Of a stretch of DNA of 64,000 nucleotides, positions 1 through 8,642 are shown in pieces. The stretch is taken from the NCBI RefSeq assembly GCF_001641615.1, contig NZ_LRRU01000020.1, forward strand, positions 454,525 through 518,524, written 5' to 3'. The notes beneath the pieces were generated by a model. The model ran no database searches, was not told the DNA's origin, and saw nothing but the letters and a program-made list of their open reading frames with translations. Made by a program: the position numbers and the translations under genes. This stretch comes from Pseudoalteromonas gelatinilytica. GTDB taxonomy: Bacteria; Pseudomonadota; Gammaproteobacteria; Enterobacterales; Alteromonadaceae. Position 1 is the stretch's first letter. Every line of letters starts with the position of its first letter.

Positions 1-1122
1 TTCATCGTGTAACACAAGGATATTACGAATCGTGTTTTCTAATTGGCGAACATTACCAGGCCAGCCATAACTCAAAAATAAGTTTCTTACTCCTTCAGAC
101 ATGCCTTTATATGAACGCCCTTCTTCTTTACTTATTTTTTTGAATAATGCGTCCGCTATTTCAATAACATCTTTACCACGTTGTTTTAATGGCGGTAAAG
201 CAATTGGAATAACATGTAAACGGTAATACAAGTCTTCACGGAAACGCCCTTCTTGCACTTCAAGTAATGGGTCTCGATTAGTCGCACACACAAAGCGTAC
301 ATCTACTTTGACTTCTTTTTCGCTTCCCACTTGTTGGTAACAACCAGTTTGAATAAAGCGCAGTAGCTTACTTTGTAAGTTGATGTCCATTTCACATAGT
401 TCATCTAAAAACAAAGTCCCGCCATCAGCTTGGCCAGCAGCCCCTTCACGATTAGCAATAGCACCAGTAAACGCCCCTTTTAAGTGGCCGAATATTTCAC
501 TTTCGATTAAATCTTTTGGGATGGCTGCACAGTTAAGGGCTACAAACGGTTTGTTAGCGCGCGGTGACGCTAAATGTACCGCACGGGCGCACAGCTCTTT
601 ACCCGTTCCACTTTCACCAGTAATAAACACAGTGGCTTTACTGGCCGATGCTGATTTTATGATTTGGTAAACAGATTGCATTTCGGATGAACTGCCGATC
701 AGGTCGTAATATTTACCGTTTTCGTAGGTTGTTTGATAGCTTTTAACTGTTTGTTTTAAATCTTTGAGCTTTAATGCGTTGTTTACTGTGATGCGAAAAC
801 GATCTGCTTCGATCGGTTTTTCTAAAAAGTCACTGGCACCTAGTTTAATCGCTTTAATGGCCATTTCTTTGGTTGCATGCCCTGTTAGAACAATCACTTG
901 TGGTGCCGTATCTGGGTCTAAAGACGATAAAATATCAAGTCCATTCATATCAGGCAGCATAACATCTAAAATCACTAAGTCAGGTTCAAACTCGTTTAGT
1001 GCGCACATAGCTTGCTCACCATTGTAGGCAATGCGAGTTTCAACCCCTGTTGGGATCAAATATGATTGGTACATCAGCGCAAGCGATTCTGTATCTTCAA
1101 CAATGAGTATTTTAGGTGGCAT
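1..1122 (-). CDS. sypG: Sigma-54-dependent response regulator, SypG/LuxO-like (C-terminus outside window)
   Basis: This enhancer-binding activator should switch on the neighbouring polysaccharide genes. The 374 codons seen contain an N-terminal receiver domain (about residues 1-125) with acidic pocket E9-D10 and phospho-acceptor D53 in VILDVMLPD, then an AAA+ domain with Walker A GESGTGKE, the sigma-54 contact loop GAFTGA and Walker B GGTLFLDE. The reading frame stays open to base 1, so the end of the AAA+ domain and the DNA-binding helix-turn-helix lie outside. The start [14 protein letters not shown] resembles LuxO/SypG proteins, and I recall D53 as the SypG phosphorylation site. It lies just after the sypE-like gene; in V. 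fischeri a sensor kinase gene, sypF, sits between the two and is missing here. Confidence 0.85.
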   Translation of the reverse strand, partial: MPPKILIVEDTESLALMYQSYLIPTGVETRIAYNGEQAMCALNEFEPDLVILDVMLPDMNGLDILSSLDPDTAPQVIVLTGHATKEMAIKAIKLGASDFLEKPIEADRFRITVNNALKLKDLKQTVKSYQTTYENGKYYDLIGSSSEMQSVYQIIKSASASKATVFITGESGTGKELCARAVHLASPRANKPFVALNCAAIPKDLIESEIFGHLKGAFTGAIANREGAAGQADGGTLFLDELCEMDINLQSKLLRFIQTGCYQQVGSEKEVKVDVRFVCATNRDPLLEVQEGRFREDLYYRLHVIPIALPPLKQRGKDVIEIADALFKKISKEEGRSYKGMSEGVRNLFLSYGWPGNVRQLENTIRNILVLHDE

Positions 1123-1225
1123 TACTGACTTCCTTTATTATCGTTTTATGCTGAGATAAAGTGATTATTTAACAGATCCTTACTAGTAGCTTAGTGTGTA
1201 TTCAGTGGGTTTGTAAACTCAAACT

Positions 1226-2683
1226 TTAGTGTTTATTGATCACAATTAATGAGGCATCGTCTATTTCAGCCGATAGTTTTACTTGGCTTGCTTGCCAAAG
1301 AGCATAGGCAAACTCCTCACTGTGTAAGTTATCATGCGTTAATTTAGCAATGATTTGGTCAACCTCACTCATCTTCTGATTATCAAGCCAGCCATCGGTA
1401 AATAATAAAATCTGCGCAACATCACTTAAGTCATAGCGGTAATGCTGGTATTGATGGTCGTCAGAAAGGCCTAACAAAGGATCAGTTCCGCTAAGTTGAA
1501 GCAGCTTTCCTTGTGTTGTTATCACGCAAGGGGCTGGGTGACCTGCGTTAAACCAATGAAGCGTGTTATTTTCGATAAAGCCAATTAATAATGTTACTAG
1601 GCTGTTTTTACAGAGCCGCTGTTCATAAAGTGCCAGATTCAGTGTCTTTAAAACATCGGTTAATGGAATTTGTGTCGCTAAACAGCCACTTAAAAATCCT
1701 TTTATAGCAAAACTTTCTTTGAGGGCTGTTATACCGTGTCCCATCATATCGCCGATAATAACGGGGGTTTGCTGCTGGTGGGGGTACATACAAAAATCCC
1801 CGCCATTTTGACTGATGATTGAGCCAAAATTATACGCATTAAACTCGCCTATTTTTTGTTTGGTTTGCATGCGTTCTTCATTAATTAAATACTTTAGTGC
1901 TGAAAAACGATGCACAATGCGCTCAATGCTTTGCAGTAAGCGTGTTTTGCTAACTGGTTTTACTAAATAATCATCAACCCCCAATAGGTTTATGCGCTTT
2001 ATTAGCTCTTCACTGTCATCACCTGTTAGCATCACCACAGATAAATTTGTTTTAAGATTAGATTGATTTAGCTTTTTCAGTATTGGCTCACTGGTACCAT
2101 TTTTGAGTTTATGATCAAGCAGCAAAATAGTAGCGCCAGAGGTAAGAATTTCTTGCCAGCCTGACTCACTGTCTTCACAGCAAATCACCTGAAAATGTTC
2201 AGACAAATAGGCATTAAGCAAGGCTAGCTGGGCTTTATCATCGTCAATGTAGATGAGTGTGGGTCGTTTATCTATATTGGTTAAACAAAATGAAAATATG
2301 TTTTGCTGATCGACAGTTTTATAGCTGGCATTAGGAAAGTAGTGCTTTATAAGCGCCACCCCCATGCCCCCTTCAACTAACTCGCCACTATCTATTTGCC
2401 ACTGATTAGGTTGTTGATTAAATAAGTCATAGCTTGGCATGCTGTCTTTAAATTCAATCAATAGTTGTTTGTCTGCAAGTTTATGCATAGAAAACTGCAC
2501 AAACCTAGCCGTTTCATCACTATGGCGTAACAGATTAGTGAGGTATTCGGTAGCGACTAACCCTGCTGCATCAATATCTTGATTTTTAACACTGATCGCC
2601 GTTAAAACATGCTTTAAAATATGGCGAATTTCGCTGACCGTAGGCCAATCTAAATTAAAAGTCTTTTGATATAAGCAGTCCAT
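1226..2683 (-). CDS. sypE: SypE-like RsbW kinase / receiver / PP2C phosphatase
   Basis: Three signalling domains occur in one cytoplasmic protein of 485 residues. Residues 1-135 are an RsbW-type HATPase with N-box E46, N50 and H54. Residues 141-260 are a receiver with DDD at 147-149 and phospho-acceptor D190. Residues 280-485 are a SpoIIE-type PP2C phosphatase with GGDF, GDMMGHG and LLFTDGW. This order, kinase-receiver-phosphatase, is that of V. fischeri SypE, which phosphorylates or dephosphorylates the STAS protein SypA; N50 and D190 sit close to the key residues I recall there (N52, D192). Its likely partner is the STAS protein encoded at 6321-6641. It lies 8 bases after the sypD-like gene in the same operon. 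Confidence 0.88.
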   Translation of the reverse strand: MDCLYQKTFNLDWPTVSEIRHILKHVLTAISVKNQDIDAAGLVATEYLTNLLRHSDETARFVQFSMHKLADKQLLIEFKDSMPSYDLFNQQPNQWQIDSGELVEGGMGVALIKHYFPNASYKTVDQQNIFSFCLTNIDKRPTLIYIDDDKAQLALLNAYLSEHFQVICCEDSESGWQEILTSGATILLLDHKLKNGTSEPILKKLNQSNLKTNLSVVMLTGDDSEELIKRINLLGVDDYLVKPVSKTRLLQSIERIVHRFSALKYLINEERMQTKQKIGEFNAYNFGSIISQNGGDFCMYPHQQQTPVIIGDMMGHGITALKESFAIKGFLSGCLATQIPLTDVLKTLNLALYEQRLCKNSLVTLLIGFIENNTLHWFNAGHPAPCVITTQGKLLQLSGTDPLLGLSDDHQYQHYRYDLSDVAQILLFTDGWLDNQKMSEVDQIIAKLTHDNLHSEEFAYALWQASQVKLSAEIDDASLIVINKH

Positions 2684-2691
2684 TCAGAGTC

Positions 2692-3390
2692 TCAGTAGGG
2701 TAAAAATAACCAACGCTGTTTAATAACTTTGTTTAATAGATACTCTGTCAGTTTAGGCCATTTTGGCTGAAATGCTTTAAGAGTTCTAACGATACGGCTA
2801 CCTAAAGGTGCAAATTGATGCTGGGCAACAACTATTTTTATCTTAGTTACACCAGCATGTTCTAAATTCGCCATCCCATGACACAAGGCTTCTTCATCGT
2901 TATAGCCAAGCGATACCGTTAAAAATGTGAGATCCGTACATAGGCTTAAAGCATGCAGTGGTACATTACCGCGATTACATTTTAACGCCGGGCTCATATC
3001 TAAAAAAATATAGTCGTACTCTTGTTTTATCCGTTCAATGGCGTCATTCAGCACATTTTTACTTTTAACTGATTCAAGTTCTCTTAAGTGTTGCATAGTC
3101 AGTAAATCAACTTGCTCAGTATTAATGATATTCAACTGACATGAGATATCACTAAAGCACCATGATTCAACTGTGTCTGGTTGTTCAAATTTAAACGGAT
3201 TGAGTGGGTTTAAATCGATGATTAAAACTTTGGCCGCCTGCAAACTTAAACGTTTTGCAACACTGGCACATAGCGATGTAGACCCTTCATTCCCCGTTAA
3301 TGAGATAAAGCAGATACAACGCGCTTTAGTGTTATCTATCTCGTTACACACGGCTTCAAGTTCTTGGTATTGCGCTGGTATTAGTTTCAT
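2692..3390 (-). CDS. sypD: SypD-like CpsD/ParA-fold P-loop protein with degenerate Walker A
   Basis: This 232-residue protein has the fold pattern of bacterial tyrosine kinases that work with Wzz-type co-polymerases: a Walker A region at 32-39, Walker A' at VLIIDLNPLNPF (about 55-66) and Walker B at YIFLDMSPAL (D131). Walker A reads TGNEGSTS, where the family has G-E-G-K-S/T, so the phosphate-binding lysine is replaced by serine. The C-terminus has no tyrosine cluster, only a single last Tyr. It may therefore bind nucleotide poorly and act as a structural partner rather than as a kinase. The start codon overlaps the sypC-like stop by 4 bases (ATGA), indicating translational coupling. Confidence 0.75.
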   Translation of the reverse strand: MKLIPAQYQELEAVCNEIDNTKARCICFISLTGNEGSTSLCASVAKRLSLQAAKVLIIDLNPLNPFKFEQPDTVESWCFSDISCQLNIINTEQVDLLTMQHLRELESVKSKNVLNDAIERIKQEYDYIFLDMSPALKCNRGNVPLHALSLCTDLTFLTVSLGYNDEEALCHGMANLEHAGVTKIKIVVAQHQFAPLGSRIVRTLKAFQPKWPKLTEYLLNKVIKQRWLFLPY

Positions 3391-5453
3391 AAGCCCACCA
3401 CTAAAGCAACAACAGTAATAAAATCTAAGAAGTTTGATTTAAACTGACTCATTAAATCTTGGCCTTTATCTGGTACATAAAGGGTATCGCCAGCGCGTAA
3501 CACCGGGATATACGCTGAATTAGGGTTCTTTACGAACTCTTCTAAATCAAACACACGAGACTGCTCTTTACAGCATGAGTGATTGACCACCACAATTTTG
3601 TCGATAAGCGCTGAGCTCGATGGACCGCCCGCTTCTGCAAGTACATCAAGTACCGTCATGGTGTCATCAAAGCTGTAACGACCTGGCTTTTCAACCGCCC
3701 CCATAATACGAACTACTTGCTCTTTCGGTGTACGTAGCCAATCTTTATCTTTTTCTGGAATGTAGATAGTATCTCCCGGTAACACATGCGGGAATAATGT
3801 TTCATCACCGGTTTCAAAATACAGTGCAAGGTTTAACTTGCTAACTCTTGCGGTGTTATCATTGCGATGTGTAATACGAATATTACGTAAATCAGCGTTA
3901 TCTGTAGGGCCATCAGCGGCGGCTAAAATGTCGATAAAGTGCATATTCGTGTTAAATGCATAACGACCTGGTGAGCCCACCTGCCCCATAATATATATTG
4001 ATTTGCTTGATTCTTGACGGATCCATTGTGATTTATTGTCTGCAGGGTCAACCGGTAACTCTTCAACAATAATGGTGTCGCCAGCCAATAAATTAGGTAA
4101 AGCATATTTACCTGAATCATTAATCGTGTATTGCTCTAAATCAAAACGTTTAGTGATTTCGCCGTTTCTGACAATTTTAATGTCATTGATGTTTGCCCCT
4201 TTGGTTGGACCGCCGGCATGAGCCAGTAAGTCTGTAAAGTCCATTTCAGGGCTCCACTCATAACGACCCGGCGATAAAATGGCGCCGATAATTTTAATGG
4301 CACGCTTAGGGGGAACTTTTAACCAGCTTTTTTCATTTTGATCAGTTTTTTCTGGTACAAAAATCACATCGCCTGGGTTTAGATTCGGCACTTTTACAGC
4401 AATGAGCCCTTCACTGTAGCCTTGCAGGTCAAACAGGATGCTTTCGCCGGCTGGCGTTAAGATTTTTATTTGACGCGTTTCGGCAAAGCGAGTTGGCCCA
4501 CCTGCATTGGCAAGTATGTCTAAGAAGCTGGTGTTATCTGCTGCTTCATAAGCGCCAGGCTTTTGTACTTCACCCATGATATAGACAGTTCTTGATGTGG
4601 TATTTACATCATCAACCATAATTGGCACATAGATGGTTGAGCCTGCTTTAAGCTGTGGCATGGTATCGTTATTGGGTTTATCTAAATAAGCTTTTAAATC
4701 AAATACAACCGGTGTCTTATCGACAATAACGCGAATTTTCGTCACATCGGCATAGCGTGTTACCCCTTCGGCACGCATCAGAGCATCAAGTACACTCATG
4801 TTTTCTTTAAATGAAAAGCTGCCCGGATTGTGTACTTCGCCAAGCAATGTGATAGCACTGTTATCACTTGCGTCACCGGATGCACTTAACGTTTGTGCAT
4901 CAAAGTCGATTTGCACGTTTCCTAATAGTGGCGACACAGGGACAAATACCGTGTCTGCACTTTGAAGTGTAGGAAGCAAATCAATGTTGCCTGAGTCTAG
5001 GTAGGCTTTATAGTTAAACTCAATCATCTCGCCGGCACGGCGAATTTGTAAACGGTCAAGCTGAGCGCCTGGTTTTAATCCACCTGCTCGCGCAATTACC
5101 ATTTGAATATTGCCATCTTTAGGGATGCTCACTTGCGATGGATCGTTCACATAGCCCATTACATTAATGAAAATATCACGAGAGTGAATTTCAACGTAAA
5201 AGTCATCCATCGCCACATACATTTCACTTAATGCTGTGCGTAGTTGGCTTTGCACATCATCAAGCTGTAAGCCTGCTACTTTAAAACGACCTAGCTCAGG
5301 TAAGGTAATTGTGCCTTCTTTATCAACTTCAAACGGTTCGCTAAACTCAGCTTCACCTGGTAAATATAAGTAAAGTTTATTACCTACTTCTATTTCTTCA
5401 GCGAAAGTCGGTAAGGCGAAAATCAGTAAGCAAAGTAAGATTAACTGTTTCAT
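3387..5453 (-). CDS. sypC: SypC-like polysaccharide export protein with six SLBB-type repeats
   Basis: This is the outer-membrane or periplasmic exporter of the locus (Wza/OPX superfamily). The start at 5453 is preferred because AAGGAGC precedes it at good spacing and it begins the signal peptide (cleavage near ALPTFA-EE); an upstream in-frame start at 5474 has no such support. After an N-terminal Poly_export domain (about 20-105) come six SLBB-like repeats, each marked by an I-M-G-x-V-x-x-P-G-x-Y/F type motif. At 688 residues it is far longer than Wza (about 380). No lipobox cysteine follows the signal peptide. The last 15 residues are hydrophobic and could form a membrane-spanning or capping helix. 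Confidence 0.88.
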   Translation of the reverse strand: MKQLILLCLLIFALPTFAEEIEVGNKLYLYLPGEAEFSEPFEVDKEGTITLPELGRFKVAGLQLDDVQSQLRTALSEMYVAMDDFYVEIHSRDIFINVMGYVNDPSQVSIPKDGNIQMVIARAGGLKPGAQLDRLQIRRAGEMIEFNYKAYLDSGNIDLLPTLQSADTVFVPVSPLLGNVQIDFDAQTLSASGDASDNSAITLLGEVHNPGSFSFKENMSVLDALMRAEGVTRYADVTKIRVIVDKTPVVFDLKAYLDKPNNDTMPQLKAGSTIYVPIMVDDVNTTSRTVYIMGEVQKPGAYEAADNTSFLDILANAGGPTRFAETRQIKILTPAGESILFDLQGYSEGLIAVKVPNLNPGDVIFVPEKTDQNEKSWLKVPPKRAIKIIGAILSPGRYEWSPEMDFTDLLAHAGGPTKGANINDIKIVRNGEITKRFDLEQYTINDSGKYALPNLLAGDTIIVEELPVDPADNKSQWIRQESSKSIYIMGQVGSPGRYAFNTNMHFIDILAAADGPTDNADLRNIRITHRNDNTARVSKLNLALYFETGDETLFPHVLPGDTIYIPEKDKDWLRTPKEQVVRIMGAVEKPGRYSFDDTMTVLDVLAEAGGPSSSALIDKIVVVNHSCCKEQSRVFDLEEFVKNPNSAYIPVLRAGDTLYVPDKGQDLMSQFKSNFLDFITVVALVVGL

Positions 5454-5454
5454 G

Positions 5455-6312
5455 TTATTGCTCCTTAGGACCATTTAGGATTTTGGTCCAGCTGGATAAT
5501 GCATGGCTTTGTTTCGTGCTTTTTTCTTCATTCATGTCGATAATAATCGCTTCAACACGTCTATCAGAATGGCGTTTTGATCGTGAGTCAGGTTCATCAC
5601 TGTATGGCGTTAAACTACCTTGCGTTAAGGTGGTGATGGTTGCTGGATTCACCCCATAAATGCCAAGCCAGTGTTTCACTGTTTCCGCACGTTTAAGTGC
5701 TAACTCGTAGTTATTTTGTTGCTGACCACTTATATCTGCATGACCAACAAGCAGTAAGTCCACTTCATCAACTTGTTTAATTAAGTCAGCCGCTTGTGCT
5801 AAACGTGTTAAGTATTTCGGAGTAACCTGAAAATCGTTTAGCGAAAACTGATTATCACTGTTTAAAAGCTCGCTGATTTGATCTTTTAACGACGCCGTCA
5901 TGGTTGTCTCAGATTGTGTTCCTCCTGCACATTGGCTCATTGCGTTGACGGTCTCAAAGTGCTTAGCAAGCTGATTTAAGCCATGATAATGAATCAATAA
6001 GTCATGCTCAGCATCAGACCACATTTGCGCAGCTATAAGGCGTCTAATACGGTTTTCGTAAATTTGCGCTTTAAGTAATTGGGCAGGCATACACTGCTTA
6101 ATACCTTGTGCTTTTAATAGATCTAACTTTAAAACATGATGTTGAAATTCACTCAATACGACCGTTTCTTGCGTGTCGTAAATCATCTCGTGTTGCTCAT
6201 CAGTTAGCGGGTAATTTTGATATTTTTCAGCCCAGCCTCCTTGCCCTTCATCAGGCCAAGAAGCACATCCACCAAGCGTGAGCAAAATGACTGTAAATAG
6301 TATGTGCTTCAT
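5455..6312 (-). CDS. sypB: SypB-like OmpA-family lipoprotein
   Basis: This 285-residue protein begins with a lipoprotein signal peptide (lipobox LGGC, Cys16) and ends in an OmpA-type peptidoglycan-binding domain (about 155-265), with LLLVGHADISG, the N-x-x-L-x-x-x-R-A-E-x-V motif and S-D-R-R-V-E. The middle part (30-140) is helical without a recognised domain. It probably anchors the export complex to the cell wall. V. fischeri SypB is also an OmpA-domain protein between SypA and SypC, the same place as here. The gene starts 8 bases after the STAS gene and ends one base before the sypC-like start. Confidence 0.85.
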   Translation of the reverse strand: MKHILFTVILLTLGGCASWPDEGQGGWAEKYQNYPLTDEQHEMIYDTQETVVLSEFQHHVLKLDLLKAQGIKQCMPAQLLKAQIYENRIRRLIAAQMWSDAEHDLLIHYHGLNQLAKHFETVNAMSQCAGGTQSETTMTASLKDQISELLNSDNQFSLNDFQVTPKYLTRLAQAADLIKQVDEVDLLLVGHADISGQQQNNYELALKRAETVKHWLGIYGVNPATITTLTQGSLTPYSDEPDSRSKRHSDRRVEAIIIDMNEEKSTKQSHALSSWTKILNGPKEQ

Positions 6313-6320
6313 AAATCACC

Positions 6321-6641
6321 TCACGCGATATCAGCTTGTTCGATAAATGGAATCGTTTTATCAACCCTTAATAGGCTCATTAACTTATGCGGTTGCCCTG
6401 AAACATTAAGCAGTGATAGTTTTTGCCCTTTTTTCTCGATACGTTTATATAAAAACACCATGGCACCGATACCAGATGAATCAATGAACTTCGTCGAGGT
6501 AAAATCAAGAACCACACTTTGTTGTTTGCCGTGTGCAACTTCTTCAAACTGGTCTTTAAAGCCATCAACGGCAAGACCAGAGAAATCAGTTGGTAGTGAA
6601 ATTAGTTTGGTTTCGTTTGAGAATGTAGTGTTGTTAGCCAT
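6321..6641 (-). CDS. sypA: SypA-like STAS-domain protein (anti-anti-sigma type)
   Basis: This is a single STAS domain of 106 residues, the kind of protein switched by serine phosphorylation in partner-switching systems. The motif KFIDSSGIGA places Ser56 at the expected phosphorylation site; I recall Ser56 as the residue SypE acts on in V. fischeri SypA. The ATG at 6641 is preferred over an in-frame GTG at 6650 because AAAGG lies 8-9 bases upstream and the residue numbering then matches SypA. It is the first gene of the sypABCDE-like unit, downstream of a sigma-54 type promoter. Its target is not visible in the sequence. Confidence 0.87.
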   Translation of the reverse strand: MANNTTFSNETKLISLPTDFSGLAVDGFKDQFEEVAHGKQQSVVLDFTSTKFIDSSGIGAMVFLYKRIEKKGQKLSLLNVSGQPHKLMSLLRVDKTIPFIEQADIA

Positions 6642-6681
6642 GATCTGCACCTTTGTATAATGGGTTAGTCATAGTAACTAG

Positions 6682-6697
6682 TACAACTAGAATGCCA
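6682..6697 (-). promoter_or_regulatory. Sigma-54 promoter of sypA-like operon
   Basis: On the minus strand the sequence reads TGGCATTCTAGTTGTA, close to the sigma-54 consensus TGGCAC-N5-TTGCA, with GG and the -12 dinucleotide 12 bases apart. The second base of the -12 pair is T instead of C. Transcription would start near 6671, giving a leader of about 30 bases before the ATG at 6641. Confidence 0.65.
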
Positions 6698-6740
6698 GTT
6701 TATAAGATGTTGATATTTAATGGTTAAATATCGAGGCGAT

Positions 6741-6781
6741 GCATAATGCAATTAACTTTTTACTGTTAATTTGCATTATGC
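6741..6781. promoter_or_regulatory. Long inverted repeat upstream of sypA promoter (candidate enhancer site)
   Basis: The arms GCATAATGCA-ATTAAC and GTTAATTTGCATTATGC are complementary over 16 bases with one bulged base, around an 8-base loop. Each arm contains a smaller palindrome, TTGCAT-A/T-ATGCA. It lies about 45-85 bases upstream of the sigma-54 element, where an enhancer-binding activator such as SypG would sit. It follows the stop of the upstream gene by 80 bases in reverse, so it could instead be a stem-loop for that unit, but there is no T-run. Confidence 0.5.
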
Positions 6782-6821
6782 AACGTGATTTGCTTAATTG
6801 ATATTGCAAAAAGCTAGTTAG

Positions 6822-8633
6822 TTATTGGCCTTTTCCGGTAAAAACGACCTGTAATGTTTTAAGCACAATTGAAAACTCTAGTTTTGCCCAAGCGCGTGGT
6901 GACGACATACTGAGTGAATAAGCGTAATCCCAGCCAATTTTACTGCGTGCATCATCAATGGTTTCGTCATAACCATTCATCACCTGAGCAAGGCCAGAGA
7001 TACCCGGTTTAACGCCATAAGTACGCTGGCAAAAGTAAGGGATATCTTTTTCTAGTTTACCGTAGAATACGGGGCGCTCAGGGCGTGGCCCAATTAATGA
7101 CATCTCACCTTTAAGTACGTTAATTAACTGTGGGAGCTCATCAATCCGGGTTTTACGCATGAAACGCCCGACCGCTGTTATTCTTGGGTCATCTTTACTG
7201 GCCCACACAGCGCCTGAACGTGACTCCGCATCAACCACCATAGAGCGAAACTTATAAACATAAAATAGCTCAACAAAATCATCAGAGCTTTCACCTACCC
7301 TAAGTTGCTTAAAGATGATTGGCCCTTTTGAGGTTAGCTTTATTGCCAATGCGGCGATTAAACACACAGGCCAAACAAGACTTAGCGCAAATAAGGCACC
7401 TGTAATATCTAAGCTTCGCTTAATGATTTTAATAATCGATTTTGTTGGTTTTTTACTTGCCGTTTTCACCCGTTGCCATGGGTTATTAAAATAACCTTGC
7501 TGGTAACGGATGATCCCCCAAAGTGCTAAAAAGTAGCTATTTAAGATGTAATTCACTTTATCGACGATAGGAATACGTTTTTTAATCTCGAATAGCGTTT
7601 TAATCGCTTGCACGGTATGAAGCGATAAAATTGCTGTTGCGATAAGTTCAGACCACAACGACTGCGACACGAGGGCTTCTAAAAAGACACAGGCATAAAT
7701 ACCCGCTAAAATAACTGGCATCACTCCACGTAGGACTTTATGCGAAAAGAAATTTAGACACGTCCAGCCTAAACGCGGATTAAGTAATAAAAGCAGTGCT
7801 TTAATCTGCTGCCAGTTACCAGCGCCAACACGTACTCTTCGTTTATAATCTTCGCTTTGTTCGTCGCATTCACGTTCGTAAATGACCACCTCTTCATCAA
7901 CAATGGCTTTACCCCCTTTGCTTAACGCTTTCATTGATAGCACGAAGTCGTCGTTGATGGTGTTTTTCTCTAATTCACACGCGTATTCAGCACGCATGGC
8001 GAACATCGCTCCGGGTACGCCAATCACGGCACCAAGGTTTGACTCTGATTTTTTAACCTTATTCTGATACTGCCAATAAGCTTTTTGCGCATCAGGGGCA
8101 TTTTCATCTAAGGTGTAAACACCGGTCGAAATAGCGACCTTAGGATCACTAAACTGCTGGGCTACTTTGTCTAATGCATCTATGCTGAGTAATGCACTGA
8201 CATCGGTGAAAAGCAAAATGTCGTTATGGTATTTGGCTACGCCCATTAAGGTGTTTAATCCTTGAACTTTGCCTTGGTTTTCATCACGAAAATGAAAGAA
8301 ACACTTTACACCTTGTTTATGTAAAACCTGTTGAGCTTTAAGGGCTTGTTGATAACTTTTATCGGTGCAGCCATCAAAATATACATGAATAGTGTAATGG
8401 TTCCTGTCATAAACCAGTGACGCTAAGTTATGTAGCTTTTCTGCTATATGGGCTTGTTCATTATAAGCGCACATCAAGATAGCAATGTTAGGGAGTGTAT
8501 TTTCATCGTATTGTGCAGGTTTAACCGGTTTTACTTTTTTTGTGCTAACGCACTTAAGTAATAACGGATAACCAATGTGATGATACAGCGCAACACACAG
8601 TAAAATGACAAATAAGGTCGTTAAAATAGTCAT
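6822..8633 (-). CDS. SypQ-SypR fusion: GT2 glycosyltransferase + initiating sugar-phosphate transferase
   Basis: This 603-residue protein joins two activities. After an N-terminal membrane helix (2-18), residues 45-290 are a GT2 glycosyltransferase with MCAYNEQ, a D-x-S in place of DxD (FTDVSALL), NDDFVLS and the R-R-x-R-x-x-x-x-N-W-Q motif. Two or more membrane helices follow (about 300-350). Residues 400-603 are a complete polyprenol-phosphate sugar transferase with the KRSLDITGA start, KFRSM, R-x-x-R-I-D-E-L-P-Q and GPRPE. The second half would start the repeat unit on undecaprenyl phosphate; the first would add a further sugar. In V. fischeri these are separate genes, sypQ and sypR. It is the last gene of the sypO-P-QR unit, 9 bases after sypP. 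Confidence 0.88.
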   Translation of the reverse strand: MTILTTLFVILLCVALYHHIGYPLLLKCVSTKKVKPVKPAQYDENTLPNIAILMCAYNEQAHIAEKLHNLASLVYDRNHYTIHVYFDGCTDKSYQQALKAQQVLHKQGVKCFFHFRDENQGKVQGLNTLMGVAKYHNDILLFTDVSALLSIDALDKVAQQFSDPKVAISTGVYTLDENAPDAQKAYWQYQNKVKKSESNLGAVIGVPGAMFAMRAEYACELEKNTINDDFVLSMKALSKGGKAIVDEEVVIYERECDEQSEDYKRRVRVGAGNWQQIKALLLLLNPRLGWTCLNFFSHKVLRGVMPVILAGIYACVFLEALVSQSLWSELIATAILSLHTVQAIKTLFEIKKRIPIVDKVNYILNSYFLALWGIIRYQQGYFNNPWQRVKTASKKPTKSIIKIIKRSLDITGALFALSLVWPVCLIAALAIKLTSKGPIIFKQLRVGESSDDFVELFYVYKFRSMVVDAESRSGAVWASKDDPRITAVGRFMRKTRIDELPQLINVLKGEMSLIGPRPERPVFYGKLEKDIPYFCQRTYGVKPGISGLAQVMNGYDETIDDARSKIGWDYAYSLSMSSPRAWAKLEFSIVLKTLQVVFTGKGQ

Positions 8634-8642
8634 GATTGGCTC

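Noticed and set aside
380..1027. Plus-strand ORFs at the left edge
   Set aside because: They lie opposite the receiver/AAA+ reading frame on the minus strand, which has clear motifs throughout; they are shadows.
6741..6781. Terminator of the sypO-P-QR unit
   Set aside because: The stem is long but lies upstream of the sypA start beyond the stop at 6822 with no T-run; its place relative to the sigma-54 element favours a regulator site. A double role cannot be excluded.
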